Shown here piece after piece: positions 14,202 through 20,347 of a stretch of DNA of 20,347 nt (within the stretch, counting starts at the first letter, position 1; each line of letters begins with the position of its first letter). The position numbers and the translations under genes were made by a program. The notes beneath the pieces are model-generated. The model was not told the DNA's origin. It saw only the letters and a program-made list of their open reading frames with translations, and did not search any database. The stretch covers positions 1-20,347 of the forward strand of contig JAKISY010000083.1 of assembly GCA_021648365.1 (NCBI GenBank). Direction: 5' to 3'. The DNA is from Verrucomicrobiales bacterium. Lineage in GTDB: Bacteria; Verrucomicrobiota; Verrucomicrobiia; Verrucomicrobiales; DEV007.

Positions 14202-15319
14202 GATCCTTCCTCCTTATCCAACTCCTCAGAGAGTTCGGTCTCTATGTCCTCTATGCTGGGTAGGTTGGTGGCAATTTCTTTAGGTAGGGCCCGGGTGAGT
14301 TCGTAATCGGCGAGGCCGATGGGCTTGTGCATGTCGCGCAGTGAGTATTCGGCAAGAATACGGTCTTTGGTCTGACAAAGAATGAGACCGATGGTGAGGG
14401 CATCATGCTCGTGGCGCAGAAGATCATCCACGGCGGAACAGTAAAAATTCATCTTCCCAACATACTCAGGTTTGAAGTCGCCTTTTTTTAGATCGATGAC
14501 AATGAAACAGCGAAGTTCAAGATGATAGAAAAGCAGGTCGAGGTAAAAATCGCGTCCACTGACTTCTAGTCGGTATTGGCGTCCGACAAAAGAAAAGCCA
14601 CTCCCAAGTTCAAGTAGAAATTTTTCGAGATGACGAAGAAGACCTATTTCCAGTTCCCGCTCACGGAAAGGCTCGCTCAAAGTGAGAAAGTCGAAAATAT
14701 AGGGATCTTTGAGCAGGCCATGAGCGATACTCGCATGCACTTCTGGCAGCGTTGTAGCGAAGTTAGTGATGGCGGCTCCCTGTCGCTCGTGAATCCTGCT
14801 TTTGATTTGAACGGTGAGGGTGTCGCGAGTCCATCCTTGTTCAAAAGCTTGCTTGGCATACCAGTAGCGCGTCGGCAGGTCTTTGAGTTTTTCGATCAGA
14901 ACTACGTGGTGAAACCAAGGGATTCCAATGATGATTTTGAGAGGCAGTTCCAATGGCGTCACAGTTTGAGTCACTTTTGCAAGTGATGCAGAACCCGTCG
15001 ATTCCAATTTTGCAGCAGCCTGCTGCAAAATTGGAGGAGGTCCGTATTCTCGAGCGAAGCGAACCATATAGCCAATATTTCTAACTGAGAACCCCTTTTG
15101 CTCTGGTAGCTCGTTTTTCAGATCAATTGAAAGACGAGGAATGACTCCCTTACCCCAGCCTTCCTGCTCCTGGCGGGCGGCGATCATGTGACCGATGTCC
15201 CAATAGAGCAGTATCATCTCGGCATTAACGGCAAGCGCGGCACGATGCTGAGCTGTTCGAACTCGCATCTTAATGTCGCCGAAAAGACCAGTGTACAATG
15301 CGAGCTCTTTCTTCTTCAT
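14198..15319 (-). CDS. DUF1016/YhcG-type PDDEXK nuclease
   Basis: A 373-residue protein. The N-terminal helical DUF1016_N domain (about 10-95) contains ILLYWDIGHMI and SVRNIGYMVRFAREY. An interdomain segment (96-130) is built on palindromic DNA. The C-terminal YhcG domain (about 135-345) has the nuclease core FYLDLLFYHLELRCFIVIDLKKG, with Asp261 and Asp276-x-Lys278, a D-x-K version of the usual E-x-K. KPEYVGKMNFYCSAVDDLLRH follows. The family is predicted to cut DNA or RNA and is common in genomic islands, restriction loci and near mobile elements; its cellular role is not settled. The ATG at 15317-15319 has no Shine-Dalgarno. It is followed by a coupled 33-codon ORF and an NYN pseudogene and lies between otherwise conserved metabolic genes, suggesting acquisition by transfer. 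Confidence 0.9.
   Translation of the reverse strand: MKKKELALYTGLFGDIKMRVRTAQHRAALAVNAEMILLYWDIGHMIAARQEQEGWGKGVIPRLSIDLKNELPEQKGFSVRNIGYMVRFAREYGPPPILQQAAAKLESTGSASLAKVTQTVTPLELPLKIIIGIPWFHHVVLIEKLKDLPTRYWYAKQAFEQGWTRDTLTVQIKSRIHERQGAAITNFATTLPEVHASIAHGLLKDPYIFDFLTLSEPFRERELEIGLLRHLEKFLLELGSGFSFVGRQYRLEVSGRDFYLDLLFYHLELRCFIVIDLKKGDFKPEYVGKMNFYCSAVDDLLRHEHDALTIGLILCQTKDRILAEYSLRDMHKPIGLADYELTRALPKEIATNLPSIEDIETELSEELDKEEGS
15003..15035. repeat. Perfect palindrome inside the DUF1016 coding region
   Basis: Arms of 15 bases (15003-15017 and 15021-15035) are perfectly complementary around the 3-base centre GCC. It encodes residues 96-106 (ILQQAAAKLE) in the interdomain segment. A second hairpin, TCACTT-TTGC-AAGTGA at 14971-14986, encodes SLAKVT a little further on. 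Confidence 0.85.
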
Positions 15320-15498
15320 CGGGTCACTGCCTGTTCAAGTTACTCTTTGCTTGGTCACACACTTAGCATAACCTCAACACCCTACCCAGAAAATCAAGTA
15401 AAAGGAAAATAATGGGTATTGCCAATCACCTTAATAGCGTTTAGCCAAGCTGGAATGAAATCAGCGTCGAGCCGCAGCACTCCAAAAAAAATACACAA

Positions 15499-15528
15499 AA
15501 AAAGGGTCGCTTGGTAGCGACCCTTTTT
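15499..15528 (-). terminator. Intrinsic terminator of the gap-pgk-tpiA operon
   Basis: A 13-bp stem (15499-15511 with 15516-15528, loop of 4) starts 14 bases beyond the tpiA stop. On the minus strand the GC-rich core GGGTCGCT/AGCGACCC is followed by a run of T residues, giving a textbook Rho-independent terminator. Confidence 0.88.
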
Positions 15529-15541
15529 GAAGCTTTGATTT

Positions 15542-16342
15542 TTACTCCGCCGCTTTAGCTGCGTCGTCGATGTATTCGACGGCAGATTTGACGATCTCGT
15601 AGAAGCTACCAGGCTCGAGGCTGGCACCGCCGACCAAAAAGCCATCAATGTCGTCTTGCGCGATCAGCTCACGTGCGTTGTTAGGTTTGACGCTACCGCC
15701 ATACTGAATACGAACTTTTTGCGCCGTGTCCTCACCGTATTTCTCAGCTAGAACTGAACGGATATAAGCGTGAGCATCTTGCGCCTGCTCGGGTGTCGCA
15801 TTGCGACCCGTGCCGATTGCCCAAACAGGTTCGTAGGCGATCACGGTATCGGTGATGCGTCGCGCACCCACTTCTTCCAAACAACCTTCGAGTTGAGTTT
15901 TTAACACCGTCTCCACTTGCCCCCCATCACGTTCTTCGAGGGTCTCACCCACACACAAGATCGGTTTGATGCGCGCTTCATGAGCTGCCTGCACTTTGCG
16001 ATTGATGAACTCATTGCTTTCGCCAAACAGAGCGCGGCGTTCGCTGTGTCCAAGGATCACGTATTGAATATGTAGCTCCTTAAGCATCACCGCGCTGATC
16101 TCCCCAGTGTAAGCACCTGCGGGCTCTGGCGACATGTTCTGCGCAGAGAGAGCCACGGCATCACTTTCAGCAAGAGCCTTGGAGGCTTCTGCTAGTGAGA
16201 CGTAAGGTGGTGCGATGACCACATCCACGGTGCTACGAGTTTTAAAAAAACGAAGGAAGGTGCGAAGGAAGCCATCTGTTTCCAGTGGTGCCATGTGCAT
16301 TTTCCAGTTTGCTGCTATGATGTATCTGCGGTTGCCAAACAT
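15542..16342 (-). CDS. tpiA: Triosephosphate isomerase
   Basis: A 266-residue cytoplasmic enzyme interconverting dihydroxyacetone phosphate and glyceraldehyde-3-phosphate. The TIM-barrel landmarks are all present: ANWKMH with Asn12 and Lys14, the electrophile His99 (ILGHSERR), the catalytic base Glu171 (AYEPVWAIGTG, with the phosphate-gripping loop just after), and the phosphate-binding YGGSVKP and GFLVGGASL. Length is slightly above the usual 250, with a short Ala/Glu-rich C-terminal tail. It is the third gene of gap-pgk-tpiA, 29 bases after pgk, and is followed by an intrinsic terminator. The leader before the ATG at 16340-16342 is A/T rich without a Shine-Dalgarno. Confidence 0.97.
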   Translation of the reverse strand: MFGNRRYIIAANWKMHMAPLETDGFLRTFLRFFKTRSTVDVVIAPPYVSLAEASKALAESDAVALSAQNMSPEPAGAYTGEISAVMLKELHIQYVILGHSERRALFGESNEFINRKVQAAHEARIKPILCVGETLEERDGGQVETVLKTQLEGCLEEVGARRITDTVIAYEPVWAIGTGRNATPEQAQDAHAYIRSVLAEKYGEDTAQKVRIQYGGSVKPNNARELIAQDDIDGFLVGGASLEPGSFYEIVKSAVEYIDDAAKAAE

Positions 16343-16371
16343 GAGTCTGATGTGCCTTGGTTATCTGATTA

Positions 16372-17589
16372 TTATTTATCTGAGAGAGAAGCGATGCCGG
16401 GTAGGGTTTTCCCTTCCAGCAATTCCAGCGACGCGCCGCCGCCAGTAGAGATGAAAGTCATTTGATCTGCAAGACCGTATTTGTTCACTGCGGTGACAGA
16501 GTCTCCACCGCCGATGATGGTGACGGCCTCTGATTTTGCCATCGCTTGCGCAACGGCTTGAGTGCCTTTGGAAAATTTGTCGATTTCAAAAACTCCCATG
16601 GGACCATTCCAGATGATGGTGCCTGCGGTGGCGATGACTTTAGCAAATTCCTCGATCGCTACCGGTCCGATGTCGAGACCTTCCCATTCGTCATCTATGC
16701 CACCACTGCCGCCTGCGTATGGGGCGGTGTATTTCACATTCGCATCTTCGCCAAAAGCGTCAGCTTGCAAGTTGTCTGCTGGTAGCAAAAACTGAGTATT
16801 TTTTTCCTCAGCTTGTTTGAGGATGTCGAGCGCGAGTTCAATCTTGTCATCTTCGCAGATGCTTTTGCCAATAGTATAACCTTGCGCTTTGCGGAAGGTG
16901 TATGCCATGCCGCCACCAATGATAAAGGCGTCGGCTTTGTCGAGCAAGGCAGTGATCACTTGGATTTTGTCGGAGACTTTGGCTCCGCCCATGATGACCA
17001 AAAAGGGGCGCTTAGGTTCGCGCAGTTCGTCTTGTAGGTATTTGAGCTCTCGTTCGACGAGGAAGCCCATCGCACACTGGTCGATGTCTTGAGTGACACC
17101 TGCGGTAGATGCGTGCGCGCGGTGCGCGGTGCCAAAAGCATCATTGATAAAAATATCGCCATGCGCTGCTAATTGAGCGGCAAAGGCTGGATCATTCTCG
17201 GTTTCTTCGCTGTGATAACGGACGTTTTCTAGTAACAAGACTTGTCCGTTTTCCAATTGATCGACTGCTTGCGTAGCCGTATCGCCAATGCAGTCATCGG
17301 CAAAAGCTACTGGAGCGCCTAGCAGTTCGCTGAGACGGTCTGCGGCAGGTTTGAGAGAAAATTGTGCTTTGCGTTCGCCTTTGGGCCGTCCCAGATGAGA
17401 CATCAAAATCACACGACCACCGTTTTTGAGCAAATACTCGATGGAAGGCAAAGCTGCGCGAATGCGAGTATCATCGGTGATGATACGCTGTGACCCGTCG
17501 TCAGAATCTTTAAGTGGAACATTGAAATCCACACGCATAAGGATGCGTTTGCCTTCAACTTTGAGATCCTGAATAGTGAGCTTTGCCAT
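16372..17589 (-). CDS. pgk: Phosphoglycerate kinase
   Basis: A 405-residue two-domain kinase making ATP from 1,3-bisphosphoglycerate. The N-terminal domain shows RVDFNVPL, SHLGRPKG and NDAFGTAHRAHAST (substrate binding). The C-terminal nucleotide domain shows MGGAKVSDKI, WNGPMGVFE and GGGDSVTA, then STGGGASLELLEG. The start is ATG 17587-17589 (MAKLTIQDL), where the fold begins; 15 in-frame codons upstream would add a non-conserved extension into the intergenic hairpin region. It is the middle gene of the glycolytic operon: 90 bases separate it from gap, with a hairpin between, and 29 bases separate it from tpiA. Confidence 0.97.
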   Translation of the reverse strand: MAKLTIQDLKVEGKRILMRVDFNVPLKDSDDGSQRIITDDTRIRAALPSIEYLLKNGGRVILMSHLGRPKGERKAQFSLKPAADRLSELLGAPVAFADDCIGDTATQAVDQLENGQVLLLENVRYHSEETENDPAFAAQLAAHGDIFINDAFGTAHRAHASTAGVTQDIDQCAMGFLVERELKYLQDELREPKRPFLVIMGGAKVSDKIQVITALLDKADAFIIGGGMAYTFRKAQGYTIGKSICEDDKIELALDILKQAEEKNTQFLLPADNLQADAFGEDANVKYTAPYAGGSGGIDDEWEGLDIGPVAIEEFAKVIATAGTIIWNGPMGVFEIDKFSKGTQAVAQAMAKSEAVTIIGGGDSVTAVNKYGLADQMTFISTGGGASLELLEGKTLPGIASLSDK

Positions 17590-17629
17590 GTGAACAGAAA
17601 TAATAAAAAATGATTTTTTGAGAGAAAAT

Positions 17630-17658
17630 CCCACCAGGACGATAGACGTCCTAGTGGG
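17630..17658 (-). terminator. Hairpin between gap and pgk
   Basis: An imperfect 12-bp stem: arms 17630-17641 and 17647-17658 with one C/A mismatch and a 5-base loop. It lies 21 bases beyond the gap stop. Only TTTT follows on the minus strand, so it is probably a leaky terminator or an RNA-stability or processing element that sets gap output above pgk-tpiA. Confidence 0.5.
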
Positions 17659-17679
17659 GAATAAACTCTTTTGCGGATT

Positions 17680-18681
17680 TTACAAGCTACTACCAAGCAA
17701 AGCCATAGCTTCACCAGCGCGGTTGCTGTAACCCCACTCGTTGTCATACCAGCCTACCACTTTCACAAAAGTGCCGTCGGTGACCATAGTGAGGTCCGAA
17801 TCGAGGATACAAGAGTGTGGATTGCCAACGATATCTTTCAATACCAATGGGTCGGTGCTGAATTGGAAGATGCCTTTCATCGGACCTTCAGCTGCTTCTT
17901 GGTATTTTTCGTTGATCTCCTCGACGCTAGTCGATTTGGACAACACCGCGGTGAAATCGGTGACCGAACCTGTTGGGGTCGGCACGCGGAATGCTCCGCC
18001 GCTGAGTTTGCCAAGCAATGATGGGATCACCAAGCCAATAGCTTTAGCCGCTCCTGTCGAAGACGGGATGATATTTTCCGCTGCAGCACGTCCACGACGC
18101 AAGTCAGAGTGTGGCATGTCGAGCAGACGTTGGTCACTGGTGTAACTGTGAATGGTGCTCATGAAACCACGCTCGATGGTGAAGTTGTCGTTCAAGATTT
18201 TCGCCATTGGAGCCAAGCAGTTAGTCGTGCAACTAGCGTTGGAAACAATATGGTGGTTTTCTGGCTCGTAGATTTCATCGTTGATGCCAAGACAGATCGT
18301 AGCGTCAGGATCTTTAGCAGGAGCTGAGATCAAAACTTTTTTCGCACCAGCGGCGATATGTTTCCCAGCGCCATCGCGATCGATGAAAAATCCGGTCGAT
18401 TCGAGCACCACATCCACTTCAAGCTCTTTCCAAGGAAGCAACGCTGGGTCGCGTTGTTCAGAGACAGAGATACGGTGTCCGTTCACAGTGATGGACTCGT
18501 CGTCATATTCAACAGTTCCGTCAAAAGGTCCGTTGGTGGTATCCCAGCGCAGCAAGTGGGCGAGAGTTTTGTTGTCGGTCAGATCATTGATAGCGACGAC
18601 TTTTTTCAGTTCGTCTGCTGACATTGAACGCAGTACATTGCGTCCGATCCGTCCAAATCCGTTGATTGCGTAATTAGCCAT
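17680..18681 (-). CDS. gapA: Glyceraldehyde-3-phosphate dehydrogenase
   Basis: A 333-residue phosphorylating enzyme that makes 1,3-bisphosphoglycerate with NAD+. NGFGRIGR (7-14) is the dinucleotide motif, and Asp33 (AINDLTD) after the second strand argues for NAD over NADP. The catalytic Cys151 lies in SNASCTTN and the assisting His178 in STIHSYTSDQ. The C-terminus contains WYDNEWGYSNR. It is the first gene of the gap-pgk-tpiA operon. The ATG at 18679-18681 has no Shine-Dalgarno, and a promoter-like sequence lies about 60-90 bases upstream. Confidence 0.97.
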   Translation of the reverse strand: MANYAINGFGRIGRNVLRSMSADELKKVVAINDLTDNKTLAHLLRWDTTNGPFDGTVEYDDESITVNGHRISVSEQRDPALLPWKELEVDVVLESTGFFIDRDGAGKHIAAGAKKVLISAPAKDPDATICLGINDEIYEPENHHIVSNASCTTNCLAPMAKILNDNFTIERGFMSTIHSYTSDQRLLDMPHSDLRRGRAAAENIIPSSTGAAKAIGLVIPSLLGKLSGGAFRVPTPTGSVTDFTAVLSKSTSVEEINEKYQEAAEGPMKGIFQFSTDPLVLKDIVGNPHSCILDSDLTMVTDGTFVKVVGWYDNEWGYSNRAGEAMALLGSSL

Positions 18682-18741
18682 GAGTGTGATGTTTGATTTT
18701 CTTGTATCGTCAGTTTGCTCTCAAGTGTTGAACCAGCAGGC

Positions 18742-18770
18742 ATTAGCGCCAATTAGGTTCGTTTTGCCAA
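18742..18770 (-). promoter_or_regulatory. Candidate sigma-70-like promoter of gap-pgk-tpiA
   Basis: On the minus strand, TTGGCA (18765-18770) and GCTAAT (18742-18747) are separated by 17 bases, a fair match to -35/-10 boxes, about 60 bases upstream of the gap ATG. The -10 box is part of ATTAGCGCC (plus strand, 18742-18750), repeated in inverted form (GGCGCTAAT) at 18796-18804. That placement would suit a regulator. Confidence 0.4.
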
Positions 18771-18916
18771 GACTTTTAGTAGCCCAAAGCAGAGCGGCGC
18801 TAATTAAGCAATCTTAAGGCTAGTCGTCAACACCGATGATTATGAAAAATGAACTAAACTTAAAGATCGATTTTAGGCGTATTTTACAGAAACTCAGAAC
18901 ACCAGACACGCTGGCG

Positions 18917-18944
18917 CGTATTCGTTGTTGTAACAACGAATACG
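18917..18944. repeat. 28-bp near-perfect palindrome
   Basis: Arms CGTATTCGTTGTT (18917-18929) and AACAACGAATACG (18932-18944) are perfectly complementary with only GT between them. The short centre makes an RNA hairpin strained, and no T-run follows on either strand. A protein-binding site or a trace of a mobile element is therefore more likely than a terminator. Confidence 0.7.
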
Positions 18945-18978
18945 TAAATCTCGCACTAAATCAATGAATAGTGAATAG

Positions 18979-19054
18979 GGAATAGGGGTCAGTCATCAAT
19001 TATTGACTTTACCTCAGGAATAGGGGTCAGTCATCAATTATTGACTTTACCTCA
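18979..19054. repeat. 38-bp tandem direct repeat (two identical copies)
   Basis: Copy 1 spans 18979-19016 and copy 2 spans 19017-19054. Each starts GGAATAGGGGTCAGTCATCA and ends GACTTTACCTCA. The TGA stop of the transposase is the last three bases of copy 2 (complement of TCA at 19052-19054). Each copy contains an imperfect dyad, GTCATCAATTATTGAC. Confidence 0.9.
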
Positions 19055-20149
19055 TTTCACCTTACTTTCAATGTGACTTCTCATTTTTTCCATCCATTCA
19101 TCCACCTCGACATCCCGCTTTTTCTTTTCCTTTTGCTCAAATCTCCGCACCTGCTGGCTCACATTAGCTGCGTTACTCACCCCCAAACGTTGCGCTATCC
19201 ACTTTTGTGCAACCGTGGTTCTACGGCACAATGCCCACGCTATCGCCACCCGCTGCACGGCTCCGCGCTGCAAACTCATAAACGCTTCACGCGTCCCTCC
19301 TTCCAATCCGAAATGAGCCACTCCCTCCGTTATGATTTGCTCCGCCATTCGGTAAGAATGATCCCCTCCCTGCGCACCTCCCGTGTAATCCCGACTCTTC
19401 TCATCCGATCCTTTGAGCTTCTCCAAGCGATCAAGCAGGGTTTCCCTAAACTCCTGCTTCCCCCAATACCAGCCGCGCCGCAAGGTGCTCTGTAAGGTCT
19501 GACCCTCGATTTCTCTCAAACCACACTCATCACCCTTTTCCGCTGCCATACGATCATCGAGACGCTTCACAAATTCCCGTCGATCCTTTGCACGATCACT
19601 GAAACCAAATAAGTTAAGTCCGCTCTCCGCCTTCAACCACTTCACCCGTTGCTCTGGCGATATCCCATAGCCTTTTGACAGACTGCTCCAGCGATACTCC
19701 AACAAACTCTGCCCCCGCTCATCGTCAATCAATCCAGCACGAGCTGGATTGAGGTGCACATAGTCGATCACTGTGGAAAGATACCCTCCTTCCCCGCTCA
19801 CTCCCAAATCCCGGTCGTCCTCGATCACCACCGCTTTGTAGCGATCTCCAAACAATCGCCCCCACTCCCCATGTTTCACATTGAAGCGACGGGTATAGGT
19901 ATTCTGCAACCACTTCATTCCCTCCACCAAATTGCCCTGCGGGGTCTCGATCACCAAATGATAGTGGTTCTTCATCAACACCCACGCCCACACCTCAAAG
20001 CCCGACCTCTTACAACACTCCCCAAGGGTTTCCAAAAAGAGTTTTTCATCTCCTCCCTTCCTATCCACAAAAATGGGATTCCTGCGATTCCCTCGCGCCA
20101 TCACATGATAAAACGCTCCCTCGTATTCAATTCTCAGTTGCCTTGCCAT
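19052..20149 (-). CDS. REP-associated tyrosine transposase (Y1_Tnp, HUH) with C-terminal helical domain
   Basis: A 365-residue protein. The Y1 transposase domain (1-145) has YHVMARGNRR (14-23), the HUH motif HYH at 62-64 (KNHYHLVIETP) and a candidate catalytic Tyr130 in DYVHLNPARAGL. RAYTs cut and rejoin single-stranded DNA at palindromic REP-like sequences. After a charged middle part (about 165-275), residues 290-340 contain AIAWALCRRTTVAQKWIAQR then LGVSNAANVSQQVRR, resembling the DnaA C-terminal helix-turn-helix that some RAYTs carry. The C-terminus is strongly basic and acidic. All motifs are intact, so the enzyme could be active. The minus-strand start ATG at 20147-20149 follows TTGGGGA, and a TTGACA lies about 30 bases upstream. 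The stop codon lies inside the tandem repeat. Confidence 0.92.
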   Translation of the reverse strand: MARQLRIEYEGAFYHVMARGNRRNPIFVDRKGGDEKLFLETLGECCKRSGFEVWAWVLMKNHYHLVIETPQGNLVEGMKWLQNTYTRRFNVKHGEWGRLFGDRYKAVVIEDDRDLGVSGEGGYLSTVIDYVHLNPARAGLIDDERGQSLLEYRWSSLSKGYGISPEQRVKWLKAESGLNLFGFSDRAKDRREFVKRLDDRMAAEKGDECGLREIEGQTLQSTLRRGWYWGKQEFRETLLDRLEKLKGSDEKSRDYTGGAQGGDHSYRMAEQIITEGVAHFGLEGGTREAFMSLQRGAVQRVAIAWALCRRTTVAQKWIAQRLGVSNAANVSQQVRRFEQKEKKKRDVEVDEWMEKMRSHIESKVK

Positions 20150-20183
20150 TCCCCAAGATCATCCATCCCCTCCATTTGTCAAG

Positions 20184-20220
20184 ATATGCTGACTGACCCC
20201 TTTTCCATATGCTGACTGAC
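20184..20220. repeat. Direct repeat at the right end of the RAYT element
   Basis: ATATGCTGACTGAC occurs at 20184-20197 and again at 20207-20220, a 23-base period. The first copy continues with CCCTTTTCC, completing the inverted-repeat match with the left end (TGACTGACCCCT). The second copy diverges after GACTGAC, so it may mark the element boundary. Confidence 0.8.
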
Positions 20221-20305
20221 GTAACAGTTTAGCTGTTTTCGCCCTCTAATTGCTCGGTTCCATGGGAGTTCAATTATTTTTCTTGCTTTATAGCGGTTTG
20301 TGCTG

Positions 20306-20339
20306 TTTCATTCAGGCGCATTAGAACGCCTGAATGAAA
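20306..20339. terminator. Strong hairpin at the right edge
   Basis: Perfect 13-bp arms TTTCATTCAGGCG (20306-20318) and CGCCTGAATGAAA (20327-20339) with an 8-base loop. The stem resembles a terminator, but there is no clear T-run on either strand within the window. It might end a gene lying just outside to the right, or be an isolated repeat. Nothing else was recognised between 20221 and the end. Confidence 0.4.
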
Positions 20340-20347
20340 TCTAAATA

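Larger units (their letters stand above)
18682..18978. other. Intergenic region between gap and the RAYT element
   Basis: No coding frame could be supported here. The region holds the presumed gap promoter (18742-18770), a 9-bp inverted repeat around it (18742-18750 and 18796-18804), a 28-bp palindrome (18917-18944) and otherwise AT-rich sequence up to the start of the element repeats at 18979. Confidence 0.6.
18979..20220 (-). mobile_element. RAYT (IS200/IS605-like) element with repeated ends
   Basis: The transposase gene is bracketed by the 12-base sequence AGGGGTCAGTCA, found on the left at 18984-18995 and 19022-19033 and inverted on the right at 20190-20201 (TGACTGACCCCT). A partial right copy (TGACTGAC) lies at 20213-20220. 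Both ends are duplicated: a 38-bp tandem repeat on the left and a 23-bp-spaced repeat on the right. Such flanking repeats are typical of REP-associated tyrosine transposases; autonomous mobility is not shown. Confidence 0.65.

Noticed and set aside
14106..14306. Plus-strand 66-codon frame across the end of the DUF1016 gene
   Set aside because: Low-complexity Ser-rich translation, antisense to well supported coding sequence.
18979..19054. CRISPR array
   Set aside because: The two units are contiguous with no spacer and are tied to the RAYT element ends; no cas genes are present.

Overview
This window looks like a chromosomal segment of a free-living bacterium of moderate GC content, most likely a member of the Verrucomicrobiota. 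That assignment is an inference. It rests on the protein style, a gap-pgk-tpiA glycolysis block, a GH57 branching-enzyme homologue, two RAYT-type transposases, and gene starts that almost all lack a Shine-Dalgarno sequence. No rRNA, tRNA or CRISPR array was seen.

Layout, left to right. 1-210: the N-terminus of a Y1/HUH (RAYT) transposase running off the left edge, with small repeats upstream. 284-3521 (minus): a Gfo/Idh/MocA dehydrogenase, a zinc-dependent polyol/sugar-alcohol dehydrogenase and a PocR-AraC regulator. This resembles a small sugar or polyol catabolic module, with a terminator between the regulator and the enzymes. 3715-8055 (minus): a tight five-gene stress/signalling operon, transcribed as TrkA-C membrane protein, CbpA-type DnaJ, tandem universal stress protein, soluble PAS histidine kinase, NarL-type response regulator. 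8268-9371: a tiny lipoprotein-like ORF convergent with fmt. 9493-13848 (plus): a LolC/E-type ABC permease with a TTG start, a GYF-RDD membrane protein, a GH57 alpha-glucan branching-enzyme homologue and a DEDDy exonuclease.

13853-15319 (minus) is a small accessory insertion: a DUF1016/YhcG PDDEXK nuclease gene, a 33-codon ORF coupled to it by an ATGA overlap, and a frameshifted, truncated NYN/PIN-domain pseudogene. 15499-18681 (minus) is the glycolytic operon gap-pgk-tpiA, closed by a clear intrinsic terminator. 18682-20347 holds the gap promoter region, a 28-bp palindrome, and a complete RAYT element with repeats at both ends, including a 38-bp tandem duplication that contains the transposase stop codon.

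The most interesting points are: (i) the GH57 protein keeps its conserved motifs but has the two catalytic acids reciprocally exchanged (Glu to Asp at 190, Asp to Glu at 347); (ii) a perfect 15-bp-arm palindrome lies in frame inside the interdomain segment of the DUF1016 nuclease gene, followed by a second smaller hairpin; (iii) the RAYT element carries repeated ends; (iv) the accessory nuclease/NYN remnant sits directly after the exonuclease stop codon. I did not find an obviously complete new defence or mobile system. All family assignments come from reading motifs, not from database searches.
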